From assembly GCA_024399115.1 (NCBI GenBank), contig JAKSHZ010000015.1, positions 1 to 40,339 of the forward strand: 40,339 nucleotides of DNA, read 5' to 3'. Positions 32,722-40,339 of this stretch are shown piece by piece (within the stretch, counting starts at the first letter, position 1; every line of letters begins with the position of its first letter). Made by a program: the position numbers and the translations under genes. The DNA comes from Bacilli bacterium (GTDB lineage: Bacteria > Bacillota_I > Bacilli_A > RFN20 > CAG-826). The notes under the pieces are model-generated. The model did not search any database. It was given only the letters and a program-made list of their open reading frames with translations, and was not told the DNA's origin.

Positions 32722-34551
32722 ATGGGAAAGAATAACAAGAAAACCTACGATAGAGAGGCTAACGTCTCAACCAAGGTTAAAGCTGACAAAGTAAAGACTA
32801 AAGTTAACGGTGGAGTTTTTACTTATACTGGCGCTATTACAGTCGGTGAATTATCTAAAACACTCGAAATTCCTGTTAGTGACATCATCAAGTTCCTTTT
32901 CTTGCAAGGTAAGATGATCACGATCAATACAGTTTTAGATGACGAATTAATCGGTACAATCTGTCTCGAATTCGGTTATGACTTCGAAAAGAAAGTCATC
33001 GTCGCCGCTGAAAACTTTGAGGAGGTCGAAATTAAAGACGATCCTTCTAAATTAAAACCACGTCCACCTGTTGTTACAGTCATGGGACACGTTGACCATG
33101 GTAAAACAACATTAATTGACGCAATTAGAAACTCAAACTTAGTTGATTTCGAAGCTGGTGGTATCTCTCAAGAGATTGGTGCTTACCAAAAAGAAGTTAA
33201 CGGACAAAAGGTTACATTCATTGATACTCCAGGCCATGAAGCTTTCACTGCAATGAGAGCTAGAGGTGCAAGTGTTACTGACGTTGTTATCTTAGTTGTT
33301 GCTGCAGACGATGGTGTTATGCCTCAAACTATTGAAGCTATCGACCACGCTAAAGCAGCTGGAGTTCCAATTATCGTCGCTATTAATAAAATGGATAAGC
33401 CAGGTGCTGATCCATCAAGAGTTAAAAACGAACTTATGGCTCACGAATTAGTCGCTGAAGACTATGGTGGTGATGTCATTTGTGTTGAAATTTCTGCCAA
33501 GCAGAAAAAAGGTATCGATGATTTACTAGAAAACATCGTCCTTGTTTCTGAAATGAAAGAACTCAAAGCAAACCCAGATAGATTTGCTATGGGTACTGTC
33601 TTAGAAGCTGTATTGGATAAGAATGAAGGCCCTAAAGCTACATTATTAGTCCAAAACGGTTCTTTAAGAGAAGGTGACTTCTTAGTTGTCGGTACTTCAT
33701 ACGGTAAAGCTCGTAGAATGACTAACGAATATAAAGCAGTTGTCACAGTCGCAACTCCTTCAACTCCAGTCTCGGTTATCGGTTTAAGTGAAACTCCACT
33801 TGCTGGCGACCGTTTCATGGCGTTCCCAAGCGAAGCAGAAGCTAAGGAAATCGCTGAAAAACGTAGACTTGCTAAAGTTGAAGCTGAAAAAGCAAAATCA
33901 GGTGGTGCTAAGTTAGAAGACTTACTTGCTAACACAGGCGAAATCATTAATTTCAACATCATCATTAAAGCTGACTCAACAGGTTCTGCTGAAGCTGTTA
34001 AGGCATCATTAGAAAAATTATCTAATGATAAAATTAAGATTAACGTAGTTCGTGCTACATCAGGCGCTATCACTGAATCAGATGTCTTATTAGCAAATGC
34101 TAGTAACGCAATCATCTATGGTTTCAACGTTAGACCAGATGCTAGAACTCGTGCTAAAGCTGAAGAAGAAAAAGTTGAAATCAGATTACACAAGATCATT
34201 TATGCTTTGATTGAAGAAATCCAAGCAGCTATGAAAGGTATGACTCCAGCAGAGTTAACTGAGAAGATTCTCGGCCAAGCTGAAGTCAGACAATTATTCA
34301 AAGTATCTAAAATCGGCACAATCGCTGGTTGTATGATTTCAGATGGCGTTGTCACAAATACTTCTCAATGTAGAATTATGAGAGATGGCGTTGTTATCTA
34401 TGAAGGTAAACTTGCATCATTACAAAGAGGAAAAGACCAAGCTAAAGAAGTCAAAGCTGGCTTCGAATGTGGTATGACAATCGAGAACTTCAACGACGAA
34501 AAAGTCGGTGATATTATCGAATTCTACACAATGGTCAATAAGGAAGAATAA
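32722..34551 (+). CDS. infB: Translation initiation factor IF-2
   Basis: This 609-aa protein is shorter than the Bacillus protein because the N-terminal region is reduced. One IF2N-type domain (about 33-88) is followed by the GTPase with GHVDHGKTT (G1), DTPGHEA (G3) and NKMDK (G4), and then domains II to IV. An AGGAGG site precedes the ATG. It lies 43 nt after nusA; the ylxR and ylxQ genes that normally lie between them in Bacillota are missing. rbfA overlaps its stop by one base. Confidence 0.96.
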   Translation: MGKNNKKTYDREANVSTKVKADKVKTKVNGGVFTYTGAITVGELSKTLEIPVSDIIKFLFLQGKMITINTVLDDELIGTICLEFGYDFEKKVIVAAENFEEVEIKDDPSKLKPRPPVVTVMGHVDHGKTTLIDAIRNSNLVDFEAGGISQEIGAYQKEVNGQKVTFIDTPGHEAFTAMRARGASVTDVVILVVAADDGVMPQTIEAIDHAKAAGVPIIVAINKMDKPGADPSRVKNELMAHELVAEDYGGDVICVEISAKQKKGIDDLLENIVLVSEMKELKANPDRFAMGTVLEAVLDKNEGPKATLLVQNGSLREGDFLVVGTSYGKARRMTNEYKAVVTVATPSTPVSVIGLSETPLAGDRFMAFPSEAEAKEIAEKRRLAKVEAEKAKSGGAKLEDLLANTGEIINFNIIIKADSTGSAEAVKASLEKLSNDKIKINVVRATSGAITESDVLLANASNAIIYGFNVRPDARTRAKAEEEKVEIRLHKIIYALIEEIQAAMKGMTPAELTEKILGQAEVRQLFKVSKIGTIAGCMISDGVVTNTSQCRIMRDGVVIYEGKLASLQRGKDQAKEVKAGFECGMTIENFNDEKVGDIIEFYTMVNKEE

Positions 34552-34886
34552 TGGCTAATAAACAAGAAAGAATCGCAGGCATTATTAGAAAAGGCATCGC
34601 TGAAATAATTCAAATTGAATTAAAGAACCCACATTTAGGATTCGTAACAATTCCTGAAGTAAAAGTAAGCGCTGATATTTCTTATGCAACTGTATATGTA
34701 AGTTTCATCATTGAAGGACAAGAAGAGGAAGGAATGAAAGTCTTAGAAAAATCTAAGGGTTTCATCCGTTCTAAGCTTGCTTCTAGATTAGATACAAGAA
34801 GATGTCCTGAATTGAGATTTATTCTCGATGAAGGATATAAAAAAGAAGCTCGTATTACTGAGCTTCTTGAAAACTCTAAAAAGTAA
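34551..34886 (+). CDS. rbfA: Ribosome-binding factor RbfA
   Basis: This is a 111-aa protein with the KH-like RbfA fold; NPHLGFVTIPEVKVSADISYATVYVS (in part VKVSADISYATVYVS) and the end RRCPELRFILDEG match the family. It matures the 16S 5' end. The ATG overlaps the infB stop (TAATG), so the two are translationally coupled. The convergent oxidoreductase gene starts its stop codon at the next base, with no terminator between them. Confidence 0.95.
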   Translation: MANKQERIAGIIRKGIAEIIQIELKNPHLGFVTIPEVKVSADISYATVYVSFIIEGQEEEGMKVLEKSKGFIRSKLASRLDTRRCPELRFILDEGYKKEARITELLENSKK

Positions 34887-35858
34887 TTATAGTGTATTGT
34901 CTTCGTCGTAAGACAAACCAATTTGCTTCTTAATCTCTTCGATAATCATCATGATATCAAGAGTGGATTTAAAAGGAACGTAACTCGATTCCTTTTTTTC
35001 TTGCTCAATTTCAGAAGCAACAATAGTGAACTCATTATCATAAAGTCCATAAGGATATTGATCACGATAATTGACACGATTGTGCGCTCTTAATTTAGCG
35101 TGTCTAGAGCAATGCATTGGAGCAGGAACTTTTATCCTACCTTCTTCACCGATAATTGTTGTTGTACATGTTCCTAGTCTATCAATTGCAGAATATAATT
35201 CACACTCTAATCCTGAGTTATAAATAAACTTAACTTTACAATCTAAATCAACGCCATTTTTCATCCTAGCAGTAGCCTCGATTTTATCTGGATAGCCAAA
35301 TAAGTTATAAGCATATGCAATAGGGTAAACACCTAAATCTAATAAAGAACCGCCGCCATATCTAGCACTTATGACTCTTTCTCTAGGTCTTCCAATGTTT
35401 GGAACACAGAAGTTAGATTTCATTTTAAGTGGCTTTCCGATAGCGTTAGTGTTGATCCAATTTTTAACCATGAGTGAAGAAGGTGAAAACCATGTCCACA
35501 TAGCTTCACAAATGTATGTATTATGTTGCTTTGCTAATTCAATAAGTTTTAAACTACTTTCAAATGAAAGAGTGAATGCTTTTTCACATAAAACTGGTAT
35601 GCCTCTTTCGAGTGCCATTTTAGCGTATTTATAGTGTGATGAATGAGGGGTTCCAATGTAGATACCTTGAATGTTTTCATCTTTGAAGAAATCTTCGATA
35701 TTGTCGTAAGCCTTTGCGCCTAATGAGTCAGCAAACTTTTTAGCGCGTGAGAAAGTTCTTGAATAAACTGCAACAACCTTATGATTGCCACTCTTCATCA
35801 TTTGCCTACTTGTGTTATGGCAAATAGTACCGCTTCCGATAAATCCCCAGTTAAACAT
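34887..35858 (-). CDS. Gfo/Idh/MocA-family oxidoreductase
   Basis: This 323-aa protein has an N-terminal Rossmann fold, WGFIGSGTICHN, and the family Lys motif as CEKAFTL (the usual form is EKP, here EKA). The C-terminal beta-sheet domain includes GGGSLLDLGVYPIAYAYNLFG. It resembles the trans-dihydrodiol-dehydrogenase-like branch, which uses NAD(P) on sugars or cyclic diols. The substrate is unknown. It follows the TtcA-GNAT gene by 2 nt on the - strand. The two genes split the usual rbfA-truB neighbourhood. Confidence 0.88.
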   Translation of the reverse strand: MFNWGFIGSGTICHNTSRQMMKSGNHKVVAVYSRTFSRAKKFADSLGAKAYDNIEDFFKDENIQGIYIGTPHSSHYKYAKMALERGIPVLCEKAFTLSFESSLKLIELAKQHNTYICEAMWTWFSPSSLMVKNWINTNAIGKPLKMKSNFCVPNIGRPRERVISARYGGGSLLDLGVYPIAYAYNLFGYPDKIEATARMKNGVDLDCKVKFIYNSGLECELYSAIDRLGTCTTTIIGEEGRIKVPAPMHCSRHAKLRAHNRVNYRDQYPYGLYDNEFTIVASEIEQEKKESSYVPFKSTLDIMMIIEEIKKQIGLSYDEDNTL

Positions 35859-35860
35859 AA

Positions 35861-37054
35861 TTAATACTTTTTCTCCATATAGATGTGCTTAATTCCAGCT
35901 TCCATGAATGGTTCACCAATAGATTCGCATCCAAATGATTCATAGAAGTCTTTCAAATAGTATTGAGCGTCAAAGCAAATAGTACATGGGTTGAACTTAG
36001 CTCCTAAAAAGTCTAAGAAATAGCTGAATGCTTTCTTTCCTCTACCTTCTCCACGATATTCTTTAAGAATACAGAAACGTTCAACTTTATATTTTCCATC
36101 TTTAAATCTATATCTGACGTGTCCGATAGGAGTTTCACCAAGAGTAATAAGATAGTTATGTGCTTCTTTTTCTTCGTCTAAGATAACTTCAAGTTCATAA
36201 GGAACGTTTTGTTCGGTTACAAAGACTTTATGTCTAATGTCATAAGCAGCAAAAGCGTCTAATTTGTTAACAATAGGCTTTAAACATAAACCTTCCTGAT
36301 CAATTTGATAGTAAATTTCGTCATTCCATAAATCTTCGTGCTCAAAATTGCTAAGCATTGATAAGAATGACTCTTTTGCTTTAGGGAATCTCTTATATAA
36401 AGAATCTAATTCAATCTTAATATCTTCTCTAGTAGTGGTTTTGTCGGCTGGACAATGTGAATCTACTACAGGAAGATTTTCTTCTTTAATTAATTTTTTG
36501 ATATCTGACTCTCTAACGTTAATTAATGGTCTAATGAATTCGATATCAGCTTTTTCTAAATGCATTTTTGGAGAAAAAGTCGCAACTCTTCCGCCATAAA
36601 TTTCATTCATAAATAATGTCTCAATTGCGTCATCGGCATGGTGAGCAAAAGCAACCTTATTGAAGCCTAAATCCTTAGCTACTTTATTGATTGCAGCCTT
36701 CTTCATTCTAGAGCAAATTGAGCATGGTAAATGAGTAGTGTTTTGTTTCTCTTTTTGAATAGTCAAAATCTTATAAACATCAGTGTTATCAGAGACAACT
36801 AAATCAAGGTCAAGAGACTTGCAAAACTCAATTAGTGGAGCAGGGTCAAAACCTGGAAAACCTAAATCTAAGACAACTGGTTGGATAGTAAAATCAGTGT
36901 GAGAAAACTTTCTATAAAGTGATAGACAGTAGGTTAACGCAATACTGTCTTTTCCACCTGATAATCCAATAACAATTTTGTCACCGTGTTGAATTAAGTT
37001 ATATGTTTGATCTGCTTTTCTAATGCATGCTAGTAAAGTTCTTATTGCTTTCAT
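35861..37054 (-). CDS. TtcA-like tRNA thiolation enzyme fused to a GNAT acetyltransferase
   Basis: The protein has 397 aa. Residues 1-245 form a PP-loop ATPase with SGGKDS (32-37), Cys111-x-x-Cys114 (PCSICSR) and Cys201 (HCPAD), matching the three cysteines that hold the [4Fe-4S] cluster of TtcA/TtuA-type tRNA sulfurtransferases. Residues 265-397 form a GNAT domain: DIRHKVFVTEQNVP, the strand GHVRYRF and the acetyl-CoA loop RGEGRG (334-339). The first half would thiolate a tRNA base; the second would acetylate an unknown target. The ATG at 37054 is chosen; an in-frame TTG lies at 37063. The -10 box on this strand ends 11 nt before the ATG, with no Shine-Dalgarno. Confidence 0.87.
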   Translation of the reverse strand: MKAIRTLLACIRKADQTYNLIQHGDKIVIGLSGGKDSIALTYCLSLYRKFSHTDFTIQPVVLDLGFPGFDPAPLIEFCKSLDLDLVVSDNTDVYKILTIQKEKQNTTHLPCSICSRMKKAAINKVAKDLGFNKVAFAHHADDAIETLFMNEIYGGRVATFSPKMHLEKADIEFIRPLINVRESDIKKLIKEENLPVVDSHCPADKTTTREDIKIELDSLYKRFPKAKESFLSMLSNFEHEDLWNDEIYYQIDQEGLCLKPIVNKLDAFAAYDIRHKVFVTEQNVPYELEVILDEEKEAHNYLITLGETPIGHVRYRFKDGKYKVERFCILKEYRGEGRGKKAFSYFLDFLGAKFNPCTICFDAQYYLKDFYESFGCESIGEPFMEAGIKHIYMEKKY

Positions 37055-37064
37055 ATGTCGCAAT

Positions 37065-37076
37065 AATTATATAATT
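37065..37076. promoter_or_regulatory. Symmetric bidirectional -10 element
   Basis: AATTATATAATT is a perfect palindrome that gives TATAAT on the + strand (37070-37075, for truB) and TATAAT on the - strand (37071-37066, for the TtcA-GNAT gene). The two -10 boxes overlap, so polymerase can only serve one direction at a time. Confidence 0.6.
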
Positions 37077-37095
37077 ATGTTGAGCTATTTGAAAT

Positions 37096-37974
37096 ATGAA
37101 AGATGGATTTTTGTTATTAAACAAGAGTAAAGATTGGACCTCATTTGATGTCTGTAAGAAGCTATCACATATGTTTTCGTTAGAAAAAATAGGTCATAAC
37201 GGTACTTTAGACCCATTTGCCACTGGTCTTTTATTAATCGCCTTTGGCGATGCAACTAAGCTTTTAAGTTTTATGGAAAACGATCAGAAAACTTATGTTG
37301 CAAAATTGGTTCTAGGAAAGAAGACTTCAACTGGTGATTTAACCGGAGAAACTATCGAAGAAAAGCAAATTTCAGTAGTGGACGTAGATACTACTAAAAA
37401 AGTACTAAACTCTTTACTTGGTCCTCAGAAGCAAATTCCTCCAATGACAAGCGCAATTCACGTTAATGGACGTAAGCTTTACGAACTTGCTCACGAAGGA
37501 AAAATTGTCGAAAGAAAAGCCAGAGACATTTTTATTTATGGTTTAGACCTTGTTTCAATAGACAAAAATTCAATCACATTTAAAGCTACAGTTTCAAAGG
37601 GAACATACATTAGAACTCTTGGAGAAACAATAGCGGAACTAACTGGAAATGTAGGATATTTAGAAACTCTTCAAAGAGTGAGTATTGGCGACTTCAAAAT
37701 TGAACAATCAAAACCAATTTCAGAAGTTAGTGAAAACGATTTTCTCGACATGTTTTCTGTCATAAAAACTTATATGCCAGTATATAAAGTTAAAGATGAA
37801 GAAACGCTTAAAAAAGTAAAGCACGGCGGTAAACTTTCTCTTAGATTATTTGATAAATTTGAACCACTGTATTGCGTTGTTGATCAAGACGAAAAAGTAC
37901 AGGCAATTTATCAATTAAAAGAAGGACAACATTACTTCTGTGCAAGGAATTTAAATAGTTATGAAAGTATATGA
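37096..37974 (+). CDS. truB: tRNA pseudouridine-55 synthase TruB
   Basis: This is a 292-aa protein. GHNGTLDPFATGLLLI holds the catalytic Asp (GTLDP). KTYVAKLVLGKKTSTGDLTG and SKGTYIRTLGETI are further family motifs. A C-terminal extension of about 70 residues is present. It modifies U55 of tRNA. The shared -10 box ends about 20 nt before the ATG, with no Shine-Dalgarno. The last 14 nt overlap ribF. Confidence 0.95.
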   Translation: MKDGFLLLNKSKDWTSFDVCKKLSHMFSLEKIGHNGTLDPFATGLLLIAFGDATKLLSFMENDQKTYVAKLVLGKKTSTGDLTGETIEEKQISVVDVDTTKKVLNSLLGPQKQIPPMTSAIHVNGRKLYELAHEGKIVERKARDIFIYGLDLVSIDKNSITFKATVSKGTYIRTLGETIAELTGNVGYLETLQRVSIGDFKIEQSKPISEVSENDFLDMFSVIKTYMPVYKVKDEETLKKVKHGGKLSLRLFDKFEPLYCVVDQDEKVQAIYQLKEGQHYFCARNLNSYESI

Positions 37975-38857
37975 ATTTAGTTACAACTGTTTCCCAAAAA
38001 TAGATGAACCTATCGCTCTTTGCTTAGGGTTTTTTGACGGACTTCATATTGGACATAGAAGCATTATCAATGAAGCTAAGAAATATGGACGTAAAGTAGG
38101 ATTACTTACTTTTAGTAATTCCGCATATAACTTCTTTAATAATAGTAATGAACTTCTTACTCCTCAAAAAAAGAAAATCGAAATCTTAGAGAGCTTAGGT
38201 GTTGACTACTATCTCGAAATCGAAATGACTAAGGATTTAATAAATTGCTCTCCAAAAGAATTTATGGAGAACTTAAAAGCATTGAACCCTGCAGTTTGTT
38301 TGTGCGGTCCTGATTATACTTTTGGTAAAAATAAAAAAGGAACAGTTAAAGATTTACAAAACACTTTCTACACAAAAGTAGTGGGTTTTGAAACTTATGA
38401 AAACGAAAAAATCGGCACTCAAAGAATAATTTCCGCCATTAAAAATGGCGACATAGAAGCAGCTAATAAGATGCTCGGTAGAAATTATTCAGTAGCAGGT
38501 AGAGTCGAAGAAGGCTTACAAAACGGAATCAAATTTGGTTTTCCAACAGCAAATCTCGCAATCAATAATCATTGTGCGCCAAAAGAAGGCGTTTACTTTG
38601 GTTATGCTGTTATTGATGATGAAAAATTACCTGCAATCGCTTCTTTTGGCACTCATCCAACAATAGATAAACTTGATTCTCCAATTCTTGAAGTGAATAT
38701 TTTAGATTTCCACAGAGATTTATATGGAGAATACATTGAATTTGAATTTATTCAATACACTCGTGGCAATTATCAATTCAAGAACGAATACGACCTTGTT
38801 TATCAATTAGAGTCCGATAAAAGAGACGCTTTCGACTTCTTTAATAAGAAAAACTAA
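37961..38857 (+). CDS. ribF: Bifunctional riboflavin kinase / FAD synthetase RibF
   Basis: This 298-aa protein has two domains. The N-terminal FAD synthetase has LGFFDGLHIGH and TFGKNKKGT; the C-terminal flavokinase has GIKFGFPTANLAI, with the PTAN motif, and GVYFGYAVID. It makes FMN and FAD from riboflavin and ATP. The start overlaps the truB end by 14 nt in another frame, so it is translated by coupling. Confidence 0.95.
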   Translation: MKVYEFSYNCFPKIDEPIALCLGFFDGLHIGHRSIINEAKKYGRKVGLLTFSNSAYNFFNNSNELLTPQKKKIEILESLGVDYYLEIEMTKDLINCSPKEFMENLKALNPAVCLCGPDYTFGKNKKGTVKDLQNTFYTKVVGFETYENEKIGTQRIISAIKNGDIEAANKMLGRNYSVAGRVEEGLQNGIKFGFPTANLAINNHCAPKEGVYFGYAVIDDEKLPAIASFGTHPTIDKLDSPILEVNILDFHRDLYGEYIEFEFIQYTRGNYQFKNEYDLVYQLESDKRDAFDFFNKKN

Positions 38858-38865
38858 CAAATAGA

Positions 38866-38894
38866 TTGATTTTATATTGGATTAAATATATATT
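38866..38894 (+). promoter_or_regulatory. Promoter of rpsO
   Basis: TTGATT (38866-38871) and TATATT (38889-38894) are 17 nt apart. Transcription should begin near 38901, giving a leader of about 78 nt. Confidence 0.6.
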
Positions 38895-38900
38895 ATTTAT

Positions 38901-38978
38901 CGCAGCCTAGACAAAGTTTAACGATTCCCAAACGTTATACATTGTTTACGCCAAGTAGATTTTAGGAGGGATATTTCA
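38901..38978 (+). promoter_or_regulatory. Structured rpsO leader, possible S15 autoregulation
   Basis: TAACG and CGTTA (around 38920-38938) with outer ACAA/TTGT pair into an extended stem. CCTA near the 5' end (about 38906) is complementary to TAGG of the Shine-Dalgarno region, which would hide it. S15 is known to control its own mRNA through different leader structures in several phyla. The exact fold here is a hand fold. Confidence 0.4.
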
Positions 38979-39248
38979 ATGGCAGTTTCCAAAGAAAGAA
39001 AAGCAGAGTTAGTTAAAAAATTCGGTAAGAATGAAAAAGACACTGGTTCTGTTCAAGTTCAAGTTGCAATCTTAACTGATCAAATCAATGCATTAACAGC
39101 TCACCTAAAGAGAAATCACAAAGACGCAAATTCAAAACGTTCTTTAATGATTTTAGTCGGTCAAAGACGTAGTATGTTAAACTACCTCGTCTCTAAAGAC
39201 AGAGATGCTTATTCAAAACTTATCGCTGATTTAGGCTTAAGAAAATAA
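38979..39248 (+). CDS. rpsO: 30S ribosomal protein S15
   Basis: This is an 89-aa protein of standard length, with the helical S15 layout, the central GSVQVQVAILTDQINALTAHLK (in part QVQVAILTDQINALTAHL) and the conserved RRSMLNYL. It binds 16S rRNA during 30S assembly. A strong AGGAGGG site precedes the ATG. A terminator follows, and pnp has its own promoter, as in many bacteria. Confidence 0.97.
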   Translation: MAVSKERKAELVKKFGKNEKDTGSVQVQVAILTDQINALTAHLKRNHKDANSKRSLMILVGQRRSMLNYLVSKDRDAYSKLIADLGLRK

Positions 39249-39270
39249 GCTATCAAAAACGCTTGGAACT

Positions 39271-39300
39271 AGTCACTCGTTAGAGTGGCTTTTTCTTTTA
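39271..39300 (+). terminator. Terminator after rpsO
   Basis: AGTCACTC (39271-39278) pairs with GAGTGGCT (39283-39290), with one G-T pair, followed by TTTTCTTTT. Confidence 0.88.
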
Positions 39301-39330
39301 TATAAAAGTGTTGTTTACAAACTTTTATAT
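39300..39330. repeat. Large inverted repeat around the pnp -35 box
   Basis: ATATAAAAGT (39300-39309) and ACTTTTATAT (39321-39330) are perfect 10-bp complements. The inner TTGT/ACAA continues the symmetry, leaving one unpaired G. The -35 box lies inside. Confidence 0.7.
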
Positions 39331-39342
39331 TCTATATATAAT
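39314..39342 (+). promoter_or_regulatory. Promoter of pnp
   Basis: TTTACA (39314-39319) and TATAAT (39337-39342) are 17 nt apart. The leader is about 30 nt and contains AGAGGAA. Confidence 0.8.
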
Positions 39343-39377
39343 GGACTCGTTAATATTAAAAAAAGAGGAAAAGAAAA

Positions 39378-40339
39378 ATGAAAAAAGTATTCGAATTAGA
39401 GTTCGAAGGAAAGAAGTTTGTAGTAGAAACTGGTGAGATTGCTAAGCAAGCTGACGGTGCTGTATTAGTAAGACTCAATGAAACAGTTATTCTTTCCACT
39501 GTTTGTTGTTCTGATAGCCCAAAGGAAGGCGATTTCTTCCCATTAACAGTCGGCTATGAAGAAAAACAATACGCAGTTGGCAAAATTCCTGGCTCATTCT
39601 TAAGAAGAGAAGGTAGAGCTGGTGAACACGCTACTTTAACTGCAAGATTAATCGACCGTCCAATTAGACCAATGTTCTCTGAAGGTTTCAGAAACGAAGT
39701 TCAAATCGTCAACACAGTTATGTCAGTTGATCAAGATTGCACTCCAGAAATGACAGCTATGTTAGGTTCATCTTTAGCATTAGGTATTTCTGATATCCCA
39801 TTCGATGGTCCAATTGCTGGTGTTCAAGTTGGTAGAGTTGATGGAAAATTCATCATTAACCCAACAGTCGCTGAAAAAGCTGCAAGTGATTTAAATTTAA
39901 CAGTCGCTGGTACAAAAGATGCTATCAACATGGTTGAAGCAGGTGCTGACCAATTAGACGAAGATACAATGTTAGATGCTTTAATGTTCGGTCATGAAGC
40001 AATTAAGAAATTATGCGCATGGCAAGAAGAAATCATTAAAGAAATCGGTCATCCAAAGAGAGAAATCGAATTATATCAATGCGATCCTGAAATTCTTAAA
40101 GATGTCACAGATAGAGCTGAAGAAAGACTTAAAAAAGCTATCTCTATCTTTGATAAGTTAGAAAGACAAGACGCAATCGATGCTATCGAAAATGAAATTT
40201 TAGATGACTACGATACACGTAAATATGAAAACGAAAAAGACCATCAAAAAGCAATGCACATGGTCAACGAAACATTAGAAGGATTAGTCGCTAAAGAAGT
40301 TAGAAGATTAATTACTGATGAAAAAATTAGACCAGATGG
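39378..40339 (+). CDS. pnp: Polyribonucleotide nucleotidyltransferase, N-terminal part
   Basis: The frame is open from ATG 39378 to the window end, giving about 320 residues of PNPase, so the gene is cut by the window and not broken. The first RNase PH-like domain is clear: GKIPGSFLRREGRAGEHATLTARLIDRPIRPMF (in part RREGRAGEHATLTARLID), followed by the all-helical domain that begins near EEIIKEIG. It degrades RNA from the 3' end with phosphate. The upstream inverted repeat may relate to its control. Confidence 0.95.
   Translation, partial: MKKVFELEFEGKKFVVETGEIAKQADGAVLVRLNETVILSTVCCSDSPKEGDFFPLTVGYEEKQYAVGKIPGSFLRREGRAGEHATLTARLIDRPIRPMFSEGFRNEVQIVNTVMSVDQDCTPEMTAMLGSSLALGISDIPFDGPIAGVQVGRVDGKFIINPTVAEKAASDLNLTVAGTKDAINMVEAGADQLDEDTMLDALMFGHEAIKKLCAWQEEIIKEIGHPKREIELYQCDPEILKDVTDRAEERLKKAISIFDKLERQDAIDAIENEILDDYDTRKYENEKDHQKAMHMVNETLEGLVAKEVRRLITDEKIRPD

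Noticed and set aside
33462..34115. Long open frame (217 codons) on the - strand inside infB
   Set aside because: It lies entirely within the well-conserved infB frame, has no family resemblance and is explained by codon bias on the opposite strand. The same applies to other antisense frames, such as 20450-20863 and 24404-24754.
1..40339. CRISPR arrays, tRNA or rRNA genes, prophage genes
   Set aside because: I found no regularly spaced repeats, no tRNA-like cloverleaf with a T-loop consensus in the intergenic gaps, and no phage structural or integrase genes.

Overview
The window is a low-GC bacterial chromosome segment, roughly one third G+C, with genes packed almost end to end on the + strand. 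TGG encodes Trp and TGA is used as a stop, so the standard bacterial code applies. The rimP-nusA-infB-rbfA / truB-ribF-rpsO-pnp order, the Bacillota-type proteins, the lipoproteins and the AT-rich spacers suggest an uncultured host-associated Bacilli lineage near the Erysipelotrichales/Mollicutes border. That placement is inference; no rRNA or other taxonomic marker RNA is present.

Layout. (1) 1-2.2 kb: a terminator from an upstream gene, a short GC-rich block, then an apparently complete IS200/IS605 element (tnpA, tnpB, end hairpins and a run of hairpins that looks like an omegaRNA). A possible 40-aa membrane peptide lies on the - strand just after it. (2) 2.5-7.4 kb: two lipoproteins, an M6-like zinc protease and an Ntn-type choloylglycine/linear-amide hydrolase, followed by a YwaF-like membrane protein. 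(3) 7.5-11.4 kb: the TldD/PmbA (TldE) protease pair and an alkaline-phosphatase-superfamily enzyme. (4) 11.5-17.4 kb: a large receptor joining a LytS-like membrane sensor, a SpoIIE-type phosphatase and an RsbW-like kinase domain; a ZIP metal transporter; an ABC-F ATPase; and an Ala-rich 132-aa protein. (5) 17.5-24.8 kb: a PAP2 / DUF1295 / DJ-1 operon, a MacB-like ABC exporter with two small membrane proteins, and a GT2-GtrA glycosyltransferase. (6) 24.8-25.3 kb: a long intergenic region with a cluster of DnaA-box-like sites. (7) 25.3-30.4 kb: an HTH-LicC-like nucleotidyltransferase, a PH-domain membrane protein, a GNAT enzyme, two HAD phosphatases, MntP (- strand) and a Sel1-repeat protein. 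(8) 30.4-40.3 kb: the translation/transcription block rimP-nusA-infB-rbfA, interrupted by a two-gene - strand unit (a Gfo/Idh/MocA oxidoreductase and a TtcA-GNAT fusion), then truB-ribF, rpsO and the 5' part of pnp.

The most general signal is in gene starts. About ten transcription units have a good -10 box only 6-11 nt before the ATG and no Shine-Dalgarno sequence. This implies leaderless or nearly leaderless mRNAs, side by side with ordinary Shine-Dalgarno genes. Other regulatory signals are a competing terminator/antiterminator in the rimP-nusA leader, a symmetric bidirectional -10 between truB and ttcA-GNAT, structured leaders before rpsO and the PH-domain gene, and a large inverted repeat around the pnp -35 box. 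I see no tRNA, rRNA, CRISPR array or prophage. No single multi-gene unknown system stands out; the novelty lies in domain fusions and in the start/leader architecture.
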